Source: an uncultured Oscillospiraceae bacterium (GTDB lineage: Bacteria; Bacillota; Clostridia; Oscillospirales; Oscillospiraceae). Taken from it: DNA of 64,000 nucleotides. Position 1 is the first letter of the stretch. Each line of letters opens with the position of its first letter. This document shows positions 45,633-54,123 of the stretch, piece after piece. The position numbers and the translations under genes were made by a program. The DNA is taken from positions 1 to 64,000 of the forward strand of contig CAKUDE010000001.1 of the NCBI GenBank assembly GCA_934645175.1, written 5' to 3'. The notes beneath the pieces were generated by a model. It saw only the letters and a program-made list of their open reading frames with translations, ran no database searches and was not told the DNA's origin.

Positions 45633-47519
45633 ATGGGAGCTTATGAACGTAAAAAACCGGCAAAGCGGCGCAAAAAACGCCGCGTCTGGCCGTTTGTTCT
45701 GGCCGGTGCGCTGCTGCTTGCGCTTGTGTGCGCCGGTGTTGCCGGTGCGCTGCTGCTGCGTGACGACGGCAGGATCGTAAATAATGTCTATATCGCCGGC
45801 ATTCCCGTCGGCGGTATGACGATGGACGAGGCGCGCGCCGCGCTCAAGGTCGGCATCGCCTACGATCAGGATGTCACCGTCCGGCTGCTCACCGCCTACC
45901 CGGAGTATTCGTCCTATACGACGACTTACGACCTCAAAAAAGACGAACCCGTGGACGAGTTCGGCGCGCCGTACCTGTCGAACAGCGTGAACAAAGAACC
46001 GACGTCGGACGGCATCCAGGTCATTACGGTGCGGCCGGAGGAGGTCATCGACGGCAAAACCTTCTGGCTCGACCGCAGTGTCGTGTTCTCCGCGCAGGAG
46101 GCCGAAATAGAGTTTGACGTGGACGCCGTTTTGCAGCGGGTCTATGCGATGGGCCGCAGCGGCAGCATTTTCTCGCGCGTGCGCAGCAATATGTATCTGT
46201 CGCGCTACGACGTGGACGTTTCGGAGGATCTTCATGTGAACGAGACCGCGCTTCGCAGCCGGATTGAGACGCTGCGCGCGGAGGTGCTGCAGACCGGCGC
46301 TCAGACGCTTGTGCGCAAGGAGCCGGAGGCGCTGCACCTGACCCTCGGCGCGCTCAGCCGCAGCCTGGATGACGACGCGCTGTATGATGCCGTGCTTCAG
46401 GCCTTTCTGACCGGTACGCGGAGCGTTACGGCGATCTATCAGGAGGTTGCGCCGGAGCCCATCGACCTCGACGCGCTCTATGCGCAATACTGCACCGCGC
46501 CGGTCAACGCCGTTTGCGATCCGAAAACCTATGAAATCACGGAGGAAACGGTCGGCTTCGGCTTCCGTATGACCGAAGCGGTCGCCGCGCTGGATGCGGC
46601 GAAGCCCGGCGACAGTCTGACGCTGCCGCTGACGGAGCTTGCGCCGCAGCACACGCGGGCGTCGATCGAAGCCCACCTGTTCGGCGACGTTCTGGCCGCA
46701 TTCGACAGCCCGCACGTCTATCATCCCCGCCGCACAACCAATCTGGAGCTGGTGTGCAGGGAAATTGACGGATATGTGGTAAAGCCCGGCGAGACCTTCT
46801 CGTTCAACGAGGTTGTCGGCGAGCGCACGGCCGAAAAGGGCTACCAGAAGGCGGGCGTCTATGTCGGCGGTGCGACGGTCGATCAGCTCGGCGGCGGCAT
46901 CTGTCAGGTTGCTTCCGTGCTCTACTGGTGTACGCTCAAGAGCGAGCTGGAGGTCGTTGAGCGCGCGGAGCACGCCTATGTGCCCGACTATGTCCCCTGG
47001 GGCATGGACGCGACAATCTACTGGGGCATTTTTGATTACCGCTTCCGCAATCAGACGGAATATCCCGTTAAGATCGAGGCGAGCGTCTCCGGCGGCTACG
47101 TCCATATGCGCTTTCTCGGTACCGAAACGCGCGATTATACCGTCGTTCTGAGCTACAAGGCCAGCAATAAAAACGCGCATACGACGAAAACCGTCGATAT
47201 TTCACCCGATATGAAGAACTACGACGCCTATAAGAGCTACAAGGAGGGCGACGTGATTCAGGTCGGCTACGACGGCTGGTTTGTGCGCACCTACCGTGAG
47301 CGTTATCGCAACGGAACCCTGCTGAGCTCGGAGCAGGTCAACACGTCGAGCTATGCCCGCCGCGATAAGCTTGTGGCGCACCTGGTCAGCGCGGCCGATC
47401 CGACGCCGGAACCGACTCCCGAACCTACGCCCGCGCCGACCGAGCCTGCCCCGGAGCCGACTCCCGAGCCTACCCCGGAACCGACGCCGGAGCCGACCGA
47501 GGCTCCGCCGGAGGAATAG
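45633..47519 (+). CDS. VanW-family exported protein with Pro-rich tail
   Basis: A 628-residue protein. It has a basic N-terminus, one membrane anchor (about 20-42), a peptidoglycan-binding-like region with the motif IAGIPVGGMTMDEARAAL, and a VanW domain (about 385-510: YVVKPGETFSFNEVVG, GGGICQVASVLYW). It ends in TPEPTPEP repeats, which usually span the cell wall. VanW proteins accompany some vancomycin resistance clusters but have no established role; a cell-wall function is likely. ATG at 45633 has CGGAGG upstream. Confidence 0.85.
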   Translation: MGAYERKKPAKRRKKRRVWPFVLAGALLLALVCAGVAGALLLRDDGRIVNNVYIAGIPVGGMTMDEARAALKVGIAYDQDVTVRLLTAYPEYSSYTTTYDLKKDEPVDEFGAPYLSNSVNKEPTSDGIQVITVRPEEVIDGKTFWLDRSVVFSAQEAEIEFDVDAVLQRVYAMGRSGSIFSRVRSNMYLSRYDVDVSEDLHVNETALRSRIETLRAEVLQTGAQTLVRKEPEALHLTLGALSRSLDDDALYDAVLQAFLTGTRSVTAIYQEVAPEPIDLDALYAQYCTAPVNAVCDPKTYEITEETVGFGFRMTEAVAALDAAKPGDSLTLPLTELAPQHTRASIEAHLFGDVLAAFDSPHVYHPRRTTNLELVCREIDGYVVKPGETFSFNEVVGERTAEKGYQKAGVYVGGATVDQLGGGICQVASVLYWCTLKSELEVVERAEHAYVPDYVPWGMDATIYWGIFDYRFRNQTEYPVKIEASVSGGYVHMRFLGTETRDYTVVLSYKASNKNAHTTKTVDISPDMKNYDAYKSYKEGDVIQVGYDGWFVRTYRERYRNGTLLSSEQVNTSSYARRDKLVAHLVSAADPTPEPTPEPTPAPTEPAPEPTPEPTPEPTPEPTEAPPEE

Positions 47520-47613
47520 ACCCGCAGCCCTGCTTTGGTGTGGCTGTCCCCGTTTCATATTTATGCCATTGCCGCAGGCGGCTCAGCCGCCTGCGGCAAT
47601 TTTGCACCCCATT

Positions 47614-47701
47614 GTCATTGCGAGGGCGGCTTTGCCGCCCGTGGCAATCTCGTGCAAGACCCTGCATCAGATTGCCGCGTCGCTTCGCTCCTCGCAATGA
47701 C
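47614..47701. repeat. Palindromic repeat copy after the VanW gene
   Basis: A full copy with GTCATTGCGAGG at the left and CCTCGCAATGAC at the right end. Confidence 0.85.
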
Positions 47702-47750
47702 AAGTTGGAGCGTGCCGCGCCGCTTCGCCTGCCGTAAATGGCATAACGAC

Positions 47751-47779
47751 AAAAAAGCCGCCCTCGGGCGGCTTTTTTT
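47751..47779. terminator. Bidirectional terminator between VanW and ABC genes
   Basis: GCCGCCC TC GGGCGGC, flanked by six A on the left and seven T on the right, serves both convergent units and reaches the ABC gene stop codon. Confidence 0.9.
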
Positions 47780-49604
47780 ACTCTTTTTTCAGACGGGCGG
47801 CGCTGGATTCCTCGGCAAACTGACGGCTGTAAAGCTCGTGATAGTAGCCATGGCGCAGCAGCAGCTCGCGGTGTGTGCCCCGTTCCACGATACGTCCGTC
47901 GCGCACGACCAGAATCAGATCCGCTTTGCGGATGGTGGACAGACGGTGGGCGATCAGGAAGGAGGTGCGGTCACGCAGCAGATGATCAATTGCGTCCTGA
48001 ATGAGCTGCTCGGTCTGCGTGTCGATGGAGGAGGTCGCCTCGTCGAGCACAAAGATGCGCGGATCGGCCAGCACGGCACGGGCAAAGGAGATAAGCTGCT
48101 TTTCGCCGGTGGAGAGCTTATCGCCGCCCTCGCCAACCTCGCTGTCCCAGCCCTTTTCGAGCTTCGCGGCGACGGTATCGGCGCTGACGGCGCGGGCCGC
48201 TGCTTCCACCTCGGCGTCCGTCGCGTCCAGACGGCCGTAGCGGATGTTCTCGCGCACCGTGCCGGAGAACAGATGGGGACTTTGCAGCACATAGCCGATG
48301 CTGCTGTGCAGCCAGAGCTGGCTGCGCTCGCGGTAGTCCACGCCGTCGATGAGAATTTTTCCCTCGGTCGGCTCAAAGAAGCGACAGGCCAGATTGACGA
48401 GCGTCGATTTCCCCGCGCCCGTTTCGCCGACAAGCGCGACGGTCGTGCCGTGCGGGATTTTCAGGGAGAAATGCTCCAGCACGTTTTCACCGCCGTCGGG
48501 ATAGCGGAACGTTACGTCGCAGAACTCGATGTCGCCGATGATCGGCTCCCAGTTTTCACGCTTCGGGTGGAAAACATCGCCGTATTTCTCGATGACCTCC
48601 GGCGTGTCGCAGACCTGCGGCTCATGATCGATCAGATCGGTCACACGCTCGATGGAGGCCTGAAGGGAGATAAACTCGGCAATGTTCGACGCGGCGGTGT
48701 CGATCGGGTCGAAGATGCCCACGGCGTAGGTCAGGAAGGCCGAGAGCGTCGCCAGCTCCATCGCCTGTTCGGCGACGAGCCAACCGCCGCGTACCAGCAC
48801 GATGGCGACGGCCAGCGTGCTCGACAGCAGCACCAGCGGGATGAATACGGCGTTGAGCTTTGCCGCGCGGATACCGGCGTGCTGCATATCGTTTGTCAGG
48901 CTGCGGAAGCCGCCGGTCATTTTGTCTTCCATGACAAGCGTTTTACTGGTTTTTGCGCCGGTGATGCCCTCGTTGAAGGCGCCGGTGATGCGCGAGCCGA
49001 GCTTGCGCACCTTGCGGTTCCAGTGCAGGATGCGGTTCTGGAAATGTCCCGTCAGGAAGGCCATGGCAGGCACGATCAGCAAAATGATGAGCGCGAGCTT
49101 CCAGTCGAGCAGCAGCATGACCGCAAACGCACCGCCGACATAGAACAGCGACCACAGCACGTCCGTGAAGTTCCAGGCGATCATGCCTGCAATGCGATTC
49201 GTGTCGTTCATCACGCGGCTGAGCAGATAGCCGACCGGCGTGACGTTGTAGAACGACAGGGAGAGCGTTTGCAGATGATGGAAGAGCTTTGCGCGCAGGT
49301 CGCGGCCGAGAGACATCTCAATCTTCATCGAGTTGCGTCCGAAGGCGACTACGCTTGCCGATTGCATCAGGATAAAGGCAAGATAGGCCAGCACAAAAGC
49401 CCACAGCCCGCTGAGCGTGTTTTTCTCGATATAGTTCGCGATGGCATAGCGCTGAAACAGCGGCAGCGCCACGTCAACAAGACCGCACAGTCCGTTGAAG
49501 GCAATCATGCCGATAAAGTCGCGGCGGTATTGCCGCATATACGGAAACAGCCGCTTCCAGATACGCCAGTCGAAGGATTTGGTATATTCCTGTTCGTCAA
49601 ACAA
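47778..49604 (-). CDS. Heterodimeric ABC exporter, second subunit
   Basis: A 608-residue half transporter with six membrane helices followed by an ABC ATPase domain: Walker A GETGAGKST, a non-standard signature LSTGEKQL, and Walker B FVLDEATSS with the catalytic Glu present. Together with the overlapping gene upstream it should form a drug or lipid exporter of the BmrCD/LmrCD type, in which one of the two ATP sites is degenerate. The start overlaps the other subunit's stop by 8 bases. The substrate is unknown. Confidence 0.88.
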   Translation of the reverse strand: MFDEQEYTKSFDWRIWKRLFPYMRQYRRDFIGMIAFNGLCGLVDVALPLFQRYAIANYIEKNTLSGLWAFVLAYLAFILMQSASVVAFGRNSMKIEMSLGRDLRAKLFHHLQTLSLSFYNVTPVGYLLSRVMNDTNRIAGMIAWNFTDVLWSLFYVGGAFAVMLLLDWKLALIILLIVPAMAFLTGHFQNRILHWNRKVRKLGSRITGAFNEGITGAKTSKTLVMEDKMTGGFRSLTNDMQHAGIRAAKLNAVFIPLVLLSSTLAVAIVLVRGGWLVAEQAMELATLSAFLTYAVGIFDPIDTAASNIAEFISLQASIERVTDLIDHEPQVCDTPEVIEKYGDVFHPKRENWEPIIGDIEFCDVTFRYPDGGENVLEHFSLKIPHGTTVALVGETGAGKSTLVNLACRFFEPTEGKILIDGVDYRERSQLWLHSSIGYVLQSPHLFSGTVRENIRYGRLDATDAEVEAAARAVSADTVAAKLEKGWDSEVGEGGDKLSTGEKQLISFARAVLADPRIFVLDEATSSIDTQTEQLIQDAIDHLLRDRTSFLIAHRLSTIRKADLILVVRDGRIVERGTHRELLLRHGYYHELYSRQFAEESSAARLKKE

Positions 49605-51435
49605 TCGGCTCGCCCCCTTCCTCCAGCAGCGCGCGGTCGTCGCTGCTCATCTGAATGTCGTAAATGTCGCGATAGATGCCCTTGCGGGAGATCAGCTCGG
49701 CGTGCGTGCCGAAATCGGAGCGCATTCCGTCCTCCAGAACGAGAATGTGATCGGCCTGCATGAGCGTGGTAATGCGGTGCGAGACGAGGATGACCGTTGT
49801 GTCGCCGAGGCTTTTATGCAGCGCGGCACGGATCTTTGCGTCCGTTTCGGCGTCTACGGCGGACAGAGAATCGTCGAAGATAATGACGGGCGTTTTTTGC
49901 AGCAGCATCCGCGCGATGGCGATACGCTGCTTCTGGCCGCCGGAGAGCGTCACGCCGCGTTCGCCGATCACGGTGTCGTAGCCCTGCGGGAAGCTCTCGA
50001 TGGCGTCGTCAACACAGGCGATGCGGGCCGCTTCGCGGATGCGTTCGTCCGTTGCGTCCGGGCAGGCGGCGGCAATATTCTCGCGTATGGTCTGCGAGAA
50101 CAGGAACGGCTCCTGAAGCACCAGTCCGATGCCGCGCCGGAGCGACTGCCGCGAAATCTCGCGCAGATCAACGCCGCCGACGGTGATTTTTCCCTCCTGT
50201 ACGTCGTACAGCCGCGCCAGAAGCTGCACCAGCGTGCTTTTGCCCGAGCCGGTGCCGCCGAGAATGGCAAAGGTCTCGCCCCTGCGAACGGTGAAGCTCA
50301 GATCGCGCAGCACCTCCTGCCCTTCATAAGCGAAGGTCACATGGTCAAATACGATGTCGCCCTCGGGCAGCGGCTTGGCATCGGGCGCGTCCTGCTCCTC
50401 CTGCGCCTGCAAAATGTAGCCCACGCGATCCATGGATACGCCTGCCTTGCTCATTTCCGAAAGCACGCGGCCGAGCGAACGCACCGGCCAGGTCAGCGCT
50501 TCGTTATACGACACGAACGCAAGAAAGCCGCCCAGCTTCAGATTGCCGTTGACGCACTCGACGATGCCCAGCGTAACGATGACAAGCACCTGAAGTGCGG
50601 TCAGAAGCGTACCGGACGCCCAGTAGACGGACAAAACCTTGCCCAACCGGATCCAGAGCTCCGAAAACAGGGCGTTCTTTTTCTGAAACTTGTCGTCCTC
50701 ATAGCGCTCCCGGCCGAAGGCGCGTACCACGCGCACGCCCGTCAGGTTTTCCTGCGCACAGGTCGTCAGGTCGCCCTCGGCCTCGTCTGCGGCTTCAAAA
50801 CGGGAGGAGATCTTTCCGTAGAAAATGCCGGAGCTGACGGCCGTAACGGGAATGAACAGCACCGCCGCCAGCGCAAGATGCCAGTTCATGCGGAACATGA
50901 TCACAAGATACACGACGAGCAGAAACACGGTGCGCAGCACTTCCACGAGCTGATTACACACGAACGAGCGAATGACGTCTACGTCCGAGGTGCAGCGCTG
51001 GATGATATCGCCGGTCGGATTGGCCTTGTGCCAGGCAAAGCTCAGGCGTTGGATATGACGGTACAGCCCGTCGCGCAGGCTTTTGACATAGCGCTCGGAG
51101 CCGCGCGAGAGGGTGACGCGCTGACCGTAGGTACACAGACTGCGCGCCGCCGCGGCCAGAAGCACTGCCGCTGCCGCAAGGATCAGCGCACGCAGCGTGC
51201 TTTGCCGCAGCGTGTCCCAGTGCAGCAGCTCCGACAGCCATGCGGGCAGCTCCGGCGGCTCCGAGCCGAGGATGGAATCGACCGTCAGCCGCACGATCTG
51301 CGGTGTCAGGGCATTAAAAACCGTGCCGAGGCACGACAGCGCCAGCGCTGCGGCGAAGAAGCCGTAGCAGCCGCGAAGGTATTTGCCGATCAGCCGAAGC
51401 TTCTGCCCGGCCGACAGGCGGAATTTCTCTTCCAT
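49597..51435 (-). CDS. Heterodimeric ABC exporter, first subunit
   Basis: A 612-residue half transporter with six membrane helices and an ATPase domain: Walker A GGTGSGKST, canonical signature LSGGQKQR, and Walker B IIFDDSLSAVD, where Asp replaces the catalytic Glu. That replacement is typical of one subunit of heterodimeric exporters such as BmrC/BmrD and TM287/288. ATG at 51435 has AAGGAA upstream; the frame is open to 51591 but that part covers the attenuator region. It is preceded by a leader peptide, an attenuator and a strong promoter. Confidence 0.88.
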   Translation of the reverse strand: MEEKFRLSAGQKLRLIGKYLRGCYGFFAAALALSCLGTVFNALTPQIVRLTVDSILGSEPPELPAWLSELLHWDTLRQSTLRALILAAAAVLLAAAARSLCTYGQRVTLSRGSERYVKSLRDGLYRHIQRLSFAWHKANPTGDIIQRCTSDVDVIRSFVCNQLVEVLRTVFLLVVYLVIMFRMNWHLALAAVLFIPVTAVSSGIFYGKISSRFEAADEAEGDLTTCAQENLTGVRVVRAFGRERYEDDKFQKKNALFSELWIRLGKVLSVYWASGTLLTALQVLVIVTLGIVECVNGNLKLGGFLAFVSYNEALTWPVRSLGRVLSEMSKAGVSMDRVGYILQAQEEQDAPDAKPLPEGDIVFDHVTFAYEGQEVLRDLSFTVRRGETFAILGGTGSGKSTLVQLLARLYDVQEGKITVGGVDLREISRQSLRRGIGLVLQEPFLFSQTIRENIAAACPDATDERIREAARIACVDDAIESFPQGYDTVIGERGVTLSGGQKQRIAIARMLLQKTPVIIFDDSLSAVDAETDAKIRAALHKSLGDTTVILVSHRITTLMQADHILVLEDGMRSDFGTHAELISRKGIYRDIYDIQMSSDDRALLEEGGEPIV

Positions 51436-51593
51436 GACATAGGTTCCTTTCCAAATACAAAGATGCGGTATATACGGTCGCATCGCCCCGTCCCACCACC
51501 ACGACGGCTCGATGCGGGCGCTTAAAAATGCAGGCGCTCCGTAATGAGCGAAGAAGTCTCCCTGCTTCGCGATAAAATTGAAAAAAGACATAT

Positions 51594-51625
51594 AAAAAGC
51601 GCCCTCTGCAAGACGCAGAGGGCGC
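51594..51625 (-). terminator. Attenuator-type terminator in the ABC exporter leader
   Basis: On the minus strand GCGCCCTCTGC, a 5-base loop and GCAGAGGGCGC make an 11-bp stem followed by five T, located between promoter and first exporter gene. A terminator in this position suggests conditional read-through. Confidence 0.85.
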
Positions 51626-51637
51626 GGGTTCCGCCTG

Positions 51638-51712
51638 TTACGCGGTCAGGCGGCGATGGGCGCAGGACCCCCTGTGATACTCTCTCCAACGATCACGTCC
51701 CTTTTCGATCAT
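51638..51712 (-). CDS. Leader peptide (24 aa) of the ABC exporter
   Basis: A 24-codon frame lies between the promoter and the attenuator. It starts ATG ATC GAA AAG and has GGAAAGGA 10 bases upstream. It codes for a basic peptide (MIEKGRDRW, then REYHRGSC and AHRRLTA) and stops 13 bases before the terminator stem. The stop codon lies within a potential alternative hairpin (CCGCCTG against CAGGCGG). This is the layout of ribosome-mediated attenuation, as known for bmrB upstream of bmrCD in Bacillus subtilis: a ribosome slowed by an antibiotic would prevent terminator formation. Confidence 0.65.
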   Translation of the reverse strand: MIEKGRDRWREYHRGSCAHRRLTA

Positions 51713-51745
51713 CCGGCGCACATCCTTTCCGACACATTTGTTAAC

Positions 51746-51774
51746 AATATACTAAGGAATGCGCCGTTTGTCAA
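51746..51774 (-). promoter_or_regulatory. Promoter of the ABC exporter operon
   Basis: A perfect TTGACA (51769-51774) and TATATT (51746-51751) with a 17-base spacer on the minus strand, about 34 bases before the leader peptide start. Confidence 0.85.
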
Positions 51775-51804
51775 GTCCGAATCCGCAATTTGTCCGATAA
51801 AACC

Positions 51805-51833
51805 TTGCGAATTTGGGAAAAATGTGCTATATT
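51805..51833 (+). promoter_or_regulatory. Promoter of the smsC-smsB operon
   Basis: TTGCGA (51805-51810) and TATATT (51828-51833) with a 17-base spacer on the plus strand. It is divergent from the exporter promoter 31 bases away. Confidence 0.7.
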
Positions 51834-51872
51834 ATCGTTTACAAACCGCCTGAAGAGGCGTTTTACCCGCCC

Positions 51873-51908
51873 CGACAGGAAGTATTTCCCCAATGCCGCT
51901 TCCTGTCG
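51873..51908 (+). other. Leader hairpin upstream of smsC
   Basis: CGACAGGAAG and CTTCCTGTCG form a perfect 10-bp stem with a 16-base loop within the roughly 175-base untranslated leader. There is no T run, so it is not a terminator; it may be a regulatory RNA element or regulator site. Confidence 0.45.
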
Positions 51909-52015
51909 GAAGCGCTCCTTTATGGGACGGTTTTTGCACAGGGGCGCGCCGAATGTCAATTAAAAACTCATATTACGGGCGCCAATATCACACTTCTGGT
52001 GGATCGGAGGCAGCT

Positions 52016-52738
52016 ATGCTGGAGCTACGCGACCTGTCCTTCCGTGCGGGACAGAATGAAATTTTACACGATATTTCACTTACCATACCGGAGCGCCGCT
52101 TCGTGGTTGTTACCGGGCCGAACGGCGGCGGGAAGACCACGCTTGCGCGCCTTATCATGGGCATTGACCCGCCCTCCGGCGGTCGGATCCTGCTCGACGG
52201 CGAGGATATTACGGCGCTGTCCGTGACCGAGCGCGCGCAGCGGGGCATTTCCTACGGCTTTCAGCAGCCGCCGCGCTTCAAGGGTCTGACCGTGCGCGAC
52301 CTTCTGAATATTGCATCGGGCAGCCCCATGAGCCACGACGCCGCCTGCGAGTATCTGACGAAGGTCGGCCTGTGCGCACGCGACTATATCGACCGGGATG
52401 TGGATGCCGGCCTTTCCGGCGGCGAGGTCAAGCGCATCGAAATTGCCACCGTGCTGGCGCGCAAAGGGCGCGTAATGATCTTTGACGAGCCGGAAGCGGG
52501 GATCGATCTCTGGTCCTTCGCGCGGCTCACGGAGACCTTCCGCGAGCTGCACGCCCGGCGCGATGCGACGATCATCGTCATTTCCCATCAGGAGCGCATC
52601 ATCCGTCTGGCCGACGAGATTGTGCTCATTGCCGGCGGGCGGCTGGCCGAACGCGGCAGTGTAGAGGAGCTGTTCCCCAAGATCATGGCGCAGACCGTAG
52701 CGGGCTGCCGGAAGCTGGAGGCGGACGGACAATGCTGA
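52016..52738 (+). CDS. SufC-like Fe-S assembly ATPase (SmsC)
   Basis: A 240-residue ABC ATPase of the SufC family: Walker A GPNGGGKTT, FQQPPRFKGLTVRDLL, signature LSGGEVKRIEIA, and Walker B MIFDEPEAGIDLWS. SufC works with SufB-type scaffold proteins in building Fe-S clusters. ATG at 52016 has CGGAGG 5 bases upstream. It overlaps the SufB-like gene by 7 bases. No sufD, sufS or sufU gene is nearby, so this is the minimal two-gene form (SMS type). Confidence 0.88.
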   Translation: MLELRDLSFRAGQNEILHDISLTIPERRFVVVTGPNGGGKTTLARLIMGIDPPSGGRILLDGEDITALSVTERAQRGISYGFQQPPRFKGLTVRDLLNIASGSPMSHDAACEYLTKVGLCARDYIDRDVDAGLSGGEVKRIEIATVLARKGRVMIFDEPEAGIDLWSFARLTETFRELHARRDATIIVISHQERIIRLADEIVLIAGGRLAERGSVEELFPKIMAQTVAGCRKLEADGQC

Positions 52739-53655
52739 ACGACATTCAGAAAAAAATCCTTGCGATCGTCGCCGATATGAGGGGCACGGGCGACGGCGCG
52801 GTGAATATCCGCTCGGACGGTCAGAAGGCCTATCGCCATAATACCGAGCACATCACCATCGAATCCAAGACCGATCGCGACGGCATCGATATTCACATTG
52901 CCCCCGGAACACACGCCGAGTCGGTGCATATTCCCGTTGTACTGACGAAGCCGGGCTTTCAGGACCTGGTTTACAACGACTTTTTCGTCGGCGAGGGCGC
53001 GGACGTGACCATAGTCGCCGGCTGCGGCATCCACAACGGCGGCGACTGCGACAGCCGGCACGAGGGAATTCATACCTTCCATGTCGGTAAAAATGCCCGC
53101 GTGAAGTATATCGAGAAGCACTACGGTGAGGGCGACGGGACGGGAAAGCGCATTTTGAATCCGCAGACCATTCTCTATCTGGAGGAGGGCGCATCCGTTA
53201 CGCTGGAAACGAGCCAGATTCGCGGCGTGGACGATACGAAGCGCTATACCAAAGCCGAATGCAACGGCGCGGGAAGCGAGATCGTTATCCGCGAGAGCCT
53301 GCTTACGCACGGCGCGCAGCACGCGGTCAGCGAGATGGACGTGCTGCTCAACGGCGAGAATACCCGCGCACGGGTCATCTCGCGCTCCGTTGCGCAGGAT
53401 ACCTCGACACAGGTGTTCTACCCGCGTGTGCAGGGCAATGCGCCCTGCTTCGGCCATGTGCAGTGCGATTCCATCCTGATGGGCGGCGCCCGTGTGCGCT
53501 CCATTCCGGAGATCGCCTGCAATCACATTGATGCAAGCCTCATCCACGAGGCGGCCATCGGCCGCATCGCGGGCGACCAGATTCTCAAGCTGCTTACGCT
53601 CGGACTCACGCCCGAGCAGGCCGAGGAGAAGATTCTGGAGGGCTTCCTGCGCTGA
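52732..53655 (+). CDS. SufB-like Fe-S scaffold protein (SmsB)
   Basis: A 307-residue protein of the SufB/SufD family, much shorter than SufB (about 465) because the N-terminal helical part is reduced. The beta-helix core is present (VTIVAGCGIHNGGDCDSRHEG, written in part: GCGIHNGGDCDS, then TLETSQIRGVDDT), with the C-terminal RSIPEIACNHIDASLIHEAA region that holds the SufC-binding helices. Candidate ligands are the Cys residues in GCGIHNGGDC. The gene is coupled to smsC. Confidence 0.87.
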   Translation: MLNDIQKKILAIVADMRGTGDGAVNIRSDGQKAYRHNTEHITIESKTDRDGIDIHIAPGTHAESVHIPVVLTKPGFQDLVYNDFFVGEGADVTIVAGCGIHNGGDCDSRHEGIHTFHVGKNARVKYIEKHYGEGDGTGKRILNPQTILYLEEGASVTLETSQIRGVDDTKRYTKAECNGAGSEIVIRESLLTHGAQHAVSEMDVLLNGENTRARVISRSVAQDTSTQVFYPRVQGNAPCFGHVQCDSILMGGARVRSIPEIACNHIDASLIHEAAIGRIAGDQILKLLTLGLTPEQAEEKILEGFLR

Positions 53656-53694
53656 GCGGAGGAAGTGACGGTGCGCACGGCAATCTGCCGATGT

Positions 53695-54025
53695 GTCATT
53701 GCGAGGAGGGCGCAGCCCGACGCGGCAATCTGATGCAGATTCTTACACGAGATTGCCACGACCCCTGCGGGGTCTCGCAATGACAGTAAACACACGAGAT
53801 TGCCGCGCAGCGGCGGCAGGGCTTCCCCTTGAGGGGAAGCTGGCTGCGGAGTGAAACAACGCAGACTGATGAGGTGTAGCCCACGGATGTGGGCGTGTCA
53901 AAATCAGGCCGCCTTCGGCGGACACCTCATCCGCCTCGCTGCACTCGGCACCTTCCCCTCAAGGGGAAGGCTTTGGGTGCGGCGCTTGAGATTGCCACGG
54001 GCGGCAGAGCCGCCCTCGCAATGAC
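53695..54025. repeat. Composite repeat region: two palindromic families
   Basis: A full GTCATTGCGAGG-type copy (53695-53784) and a half copy (53988-54025) surround a second family. The second family has two palindromes, GCTTCCCCTTGAGGGGAAGC at 53821-53840 and CCTTCCCCTCAAGGGGAAGG at 53951-53970, in inverted arrangement about 110 bases apart. No gene is visible in the region 53656-54123. Confidence 0.8.
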
Positions 54026-54030
54026 AGAAG

Positions 54031-54061
54031 AAGGCTCCCCTTGTGACAGGGGGAGCCTTTT
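54031..54061. terminator. Terminator between smsB and the glycosyltransferase gene
   Basis: AAGGCTCCCC and GGGGAGCCTTT pair to a 10-bp stem followed by TTTT, placed between convergent genes. Confidence 0.75.
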
Positions 54062-54123
54062 GGATTTGCTGTCTTTGCCCAAGGCAAGTTGCCCCGCAGG
54101 AGCGGGAGGAGGCGACCGGCTTG

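Noticed and set aside
47535..51525. Two very long plus-strand frames opposite the ABC exporter
   Set aside because: They are composed of reversed ABC domains in GC-rich DNA; the minus-strand proteins carry all ABC motifs.
51597..51740. T-box riboswitch in the exporter leader
   Set aside because: The GGCGGAACCCGCG segment looks like a T-box antiterminator, but the required TGGNACC is not matched, the leader is too short for stem I, and the leader peptide explains the layout better.
31590..54025. CRISPR array suspected from recurrent intergenic repeats
   Set aside because: Copies are palindromic, far apart, variable in length and not separated by regular spacers, and no cas gene is present.
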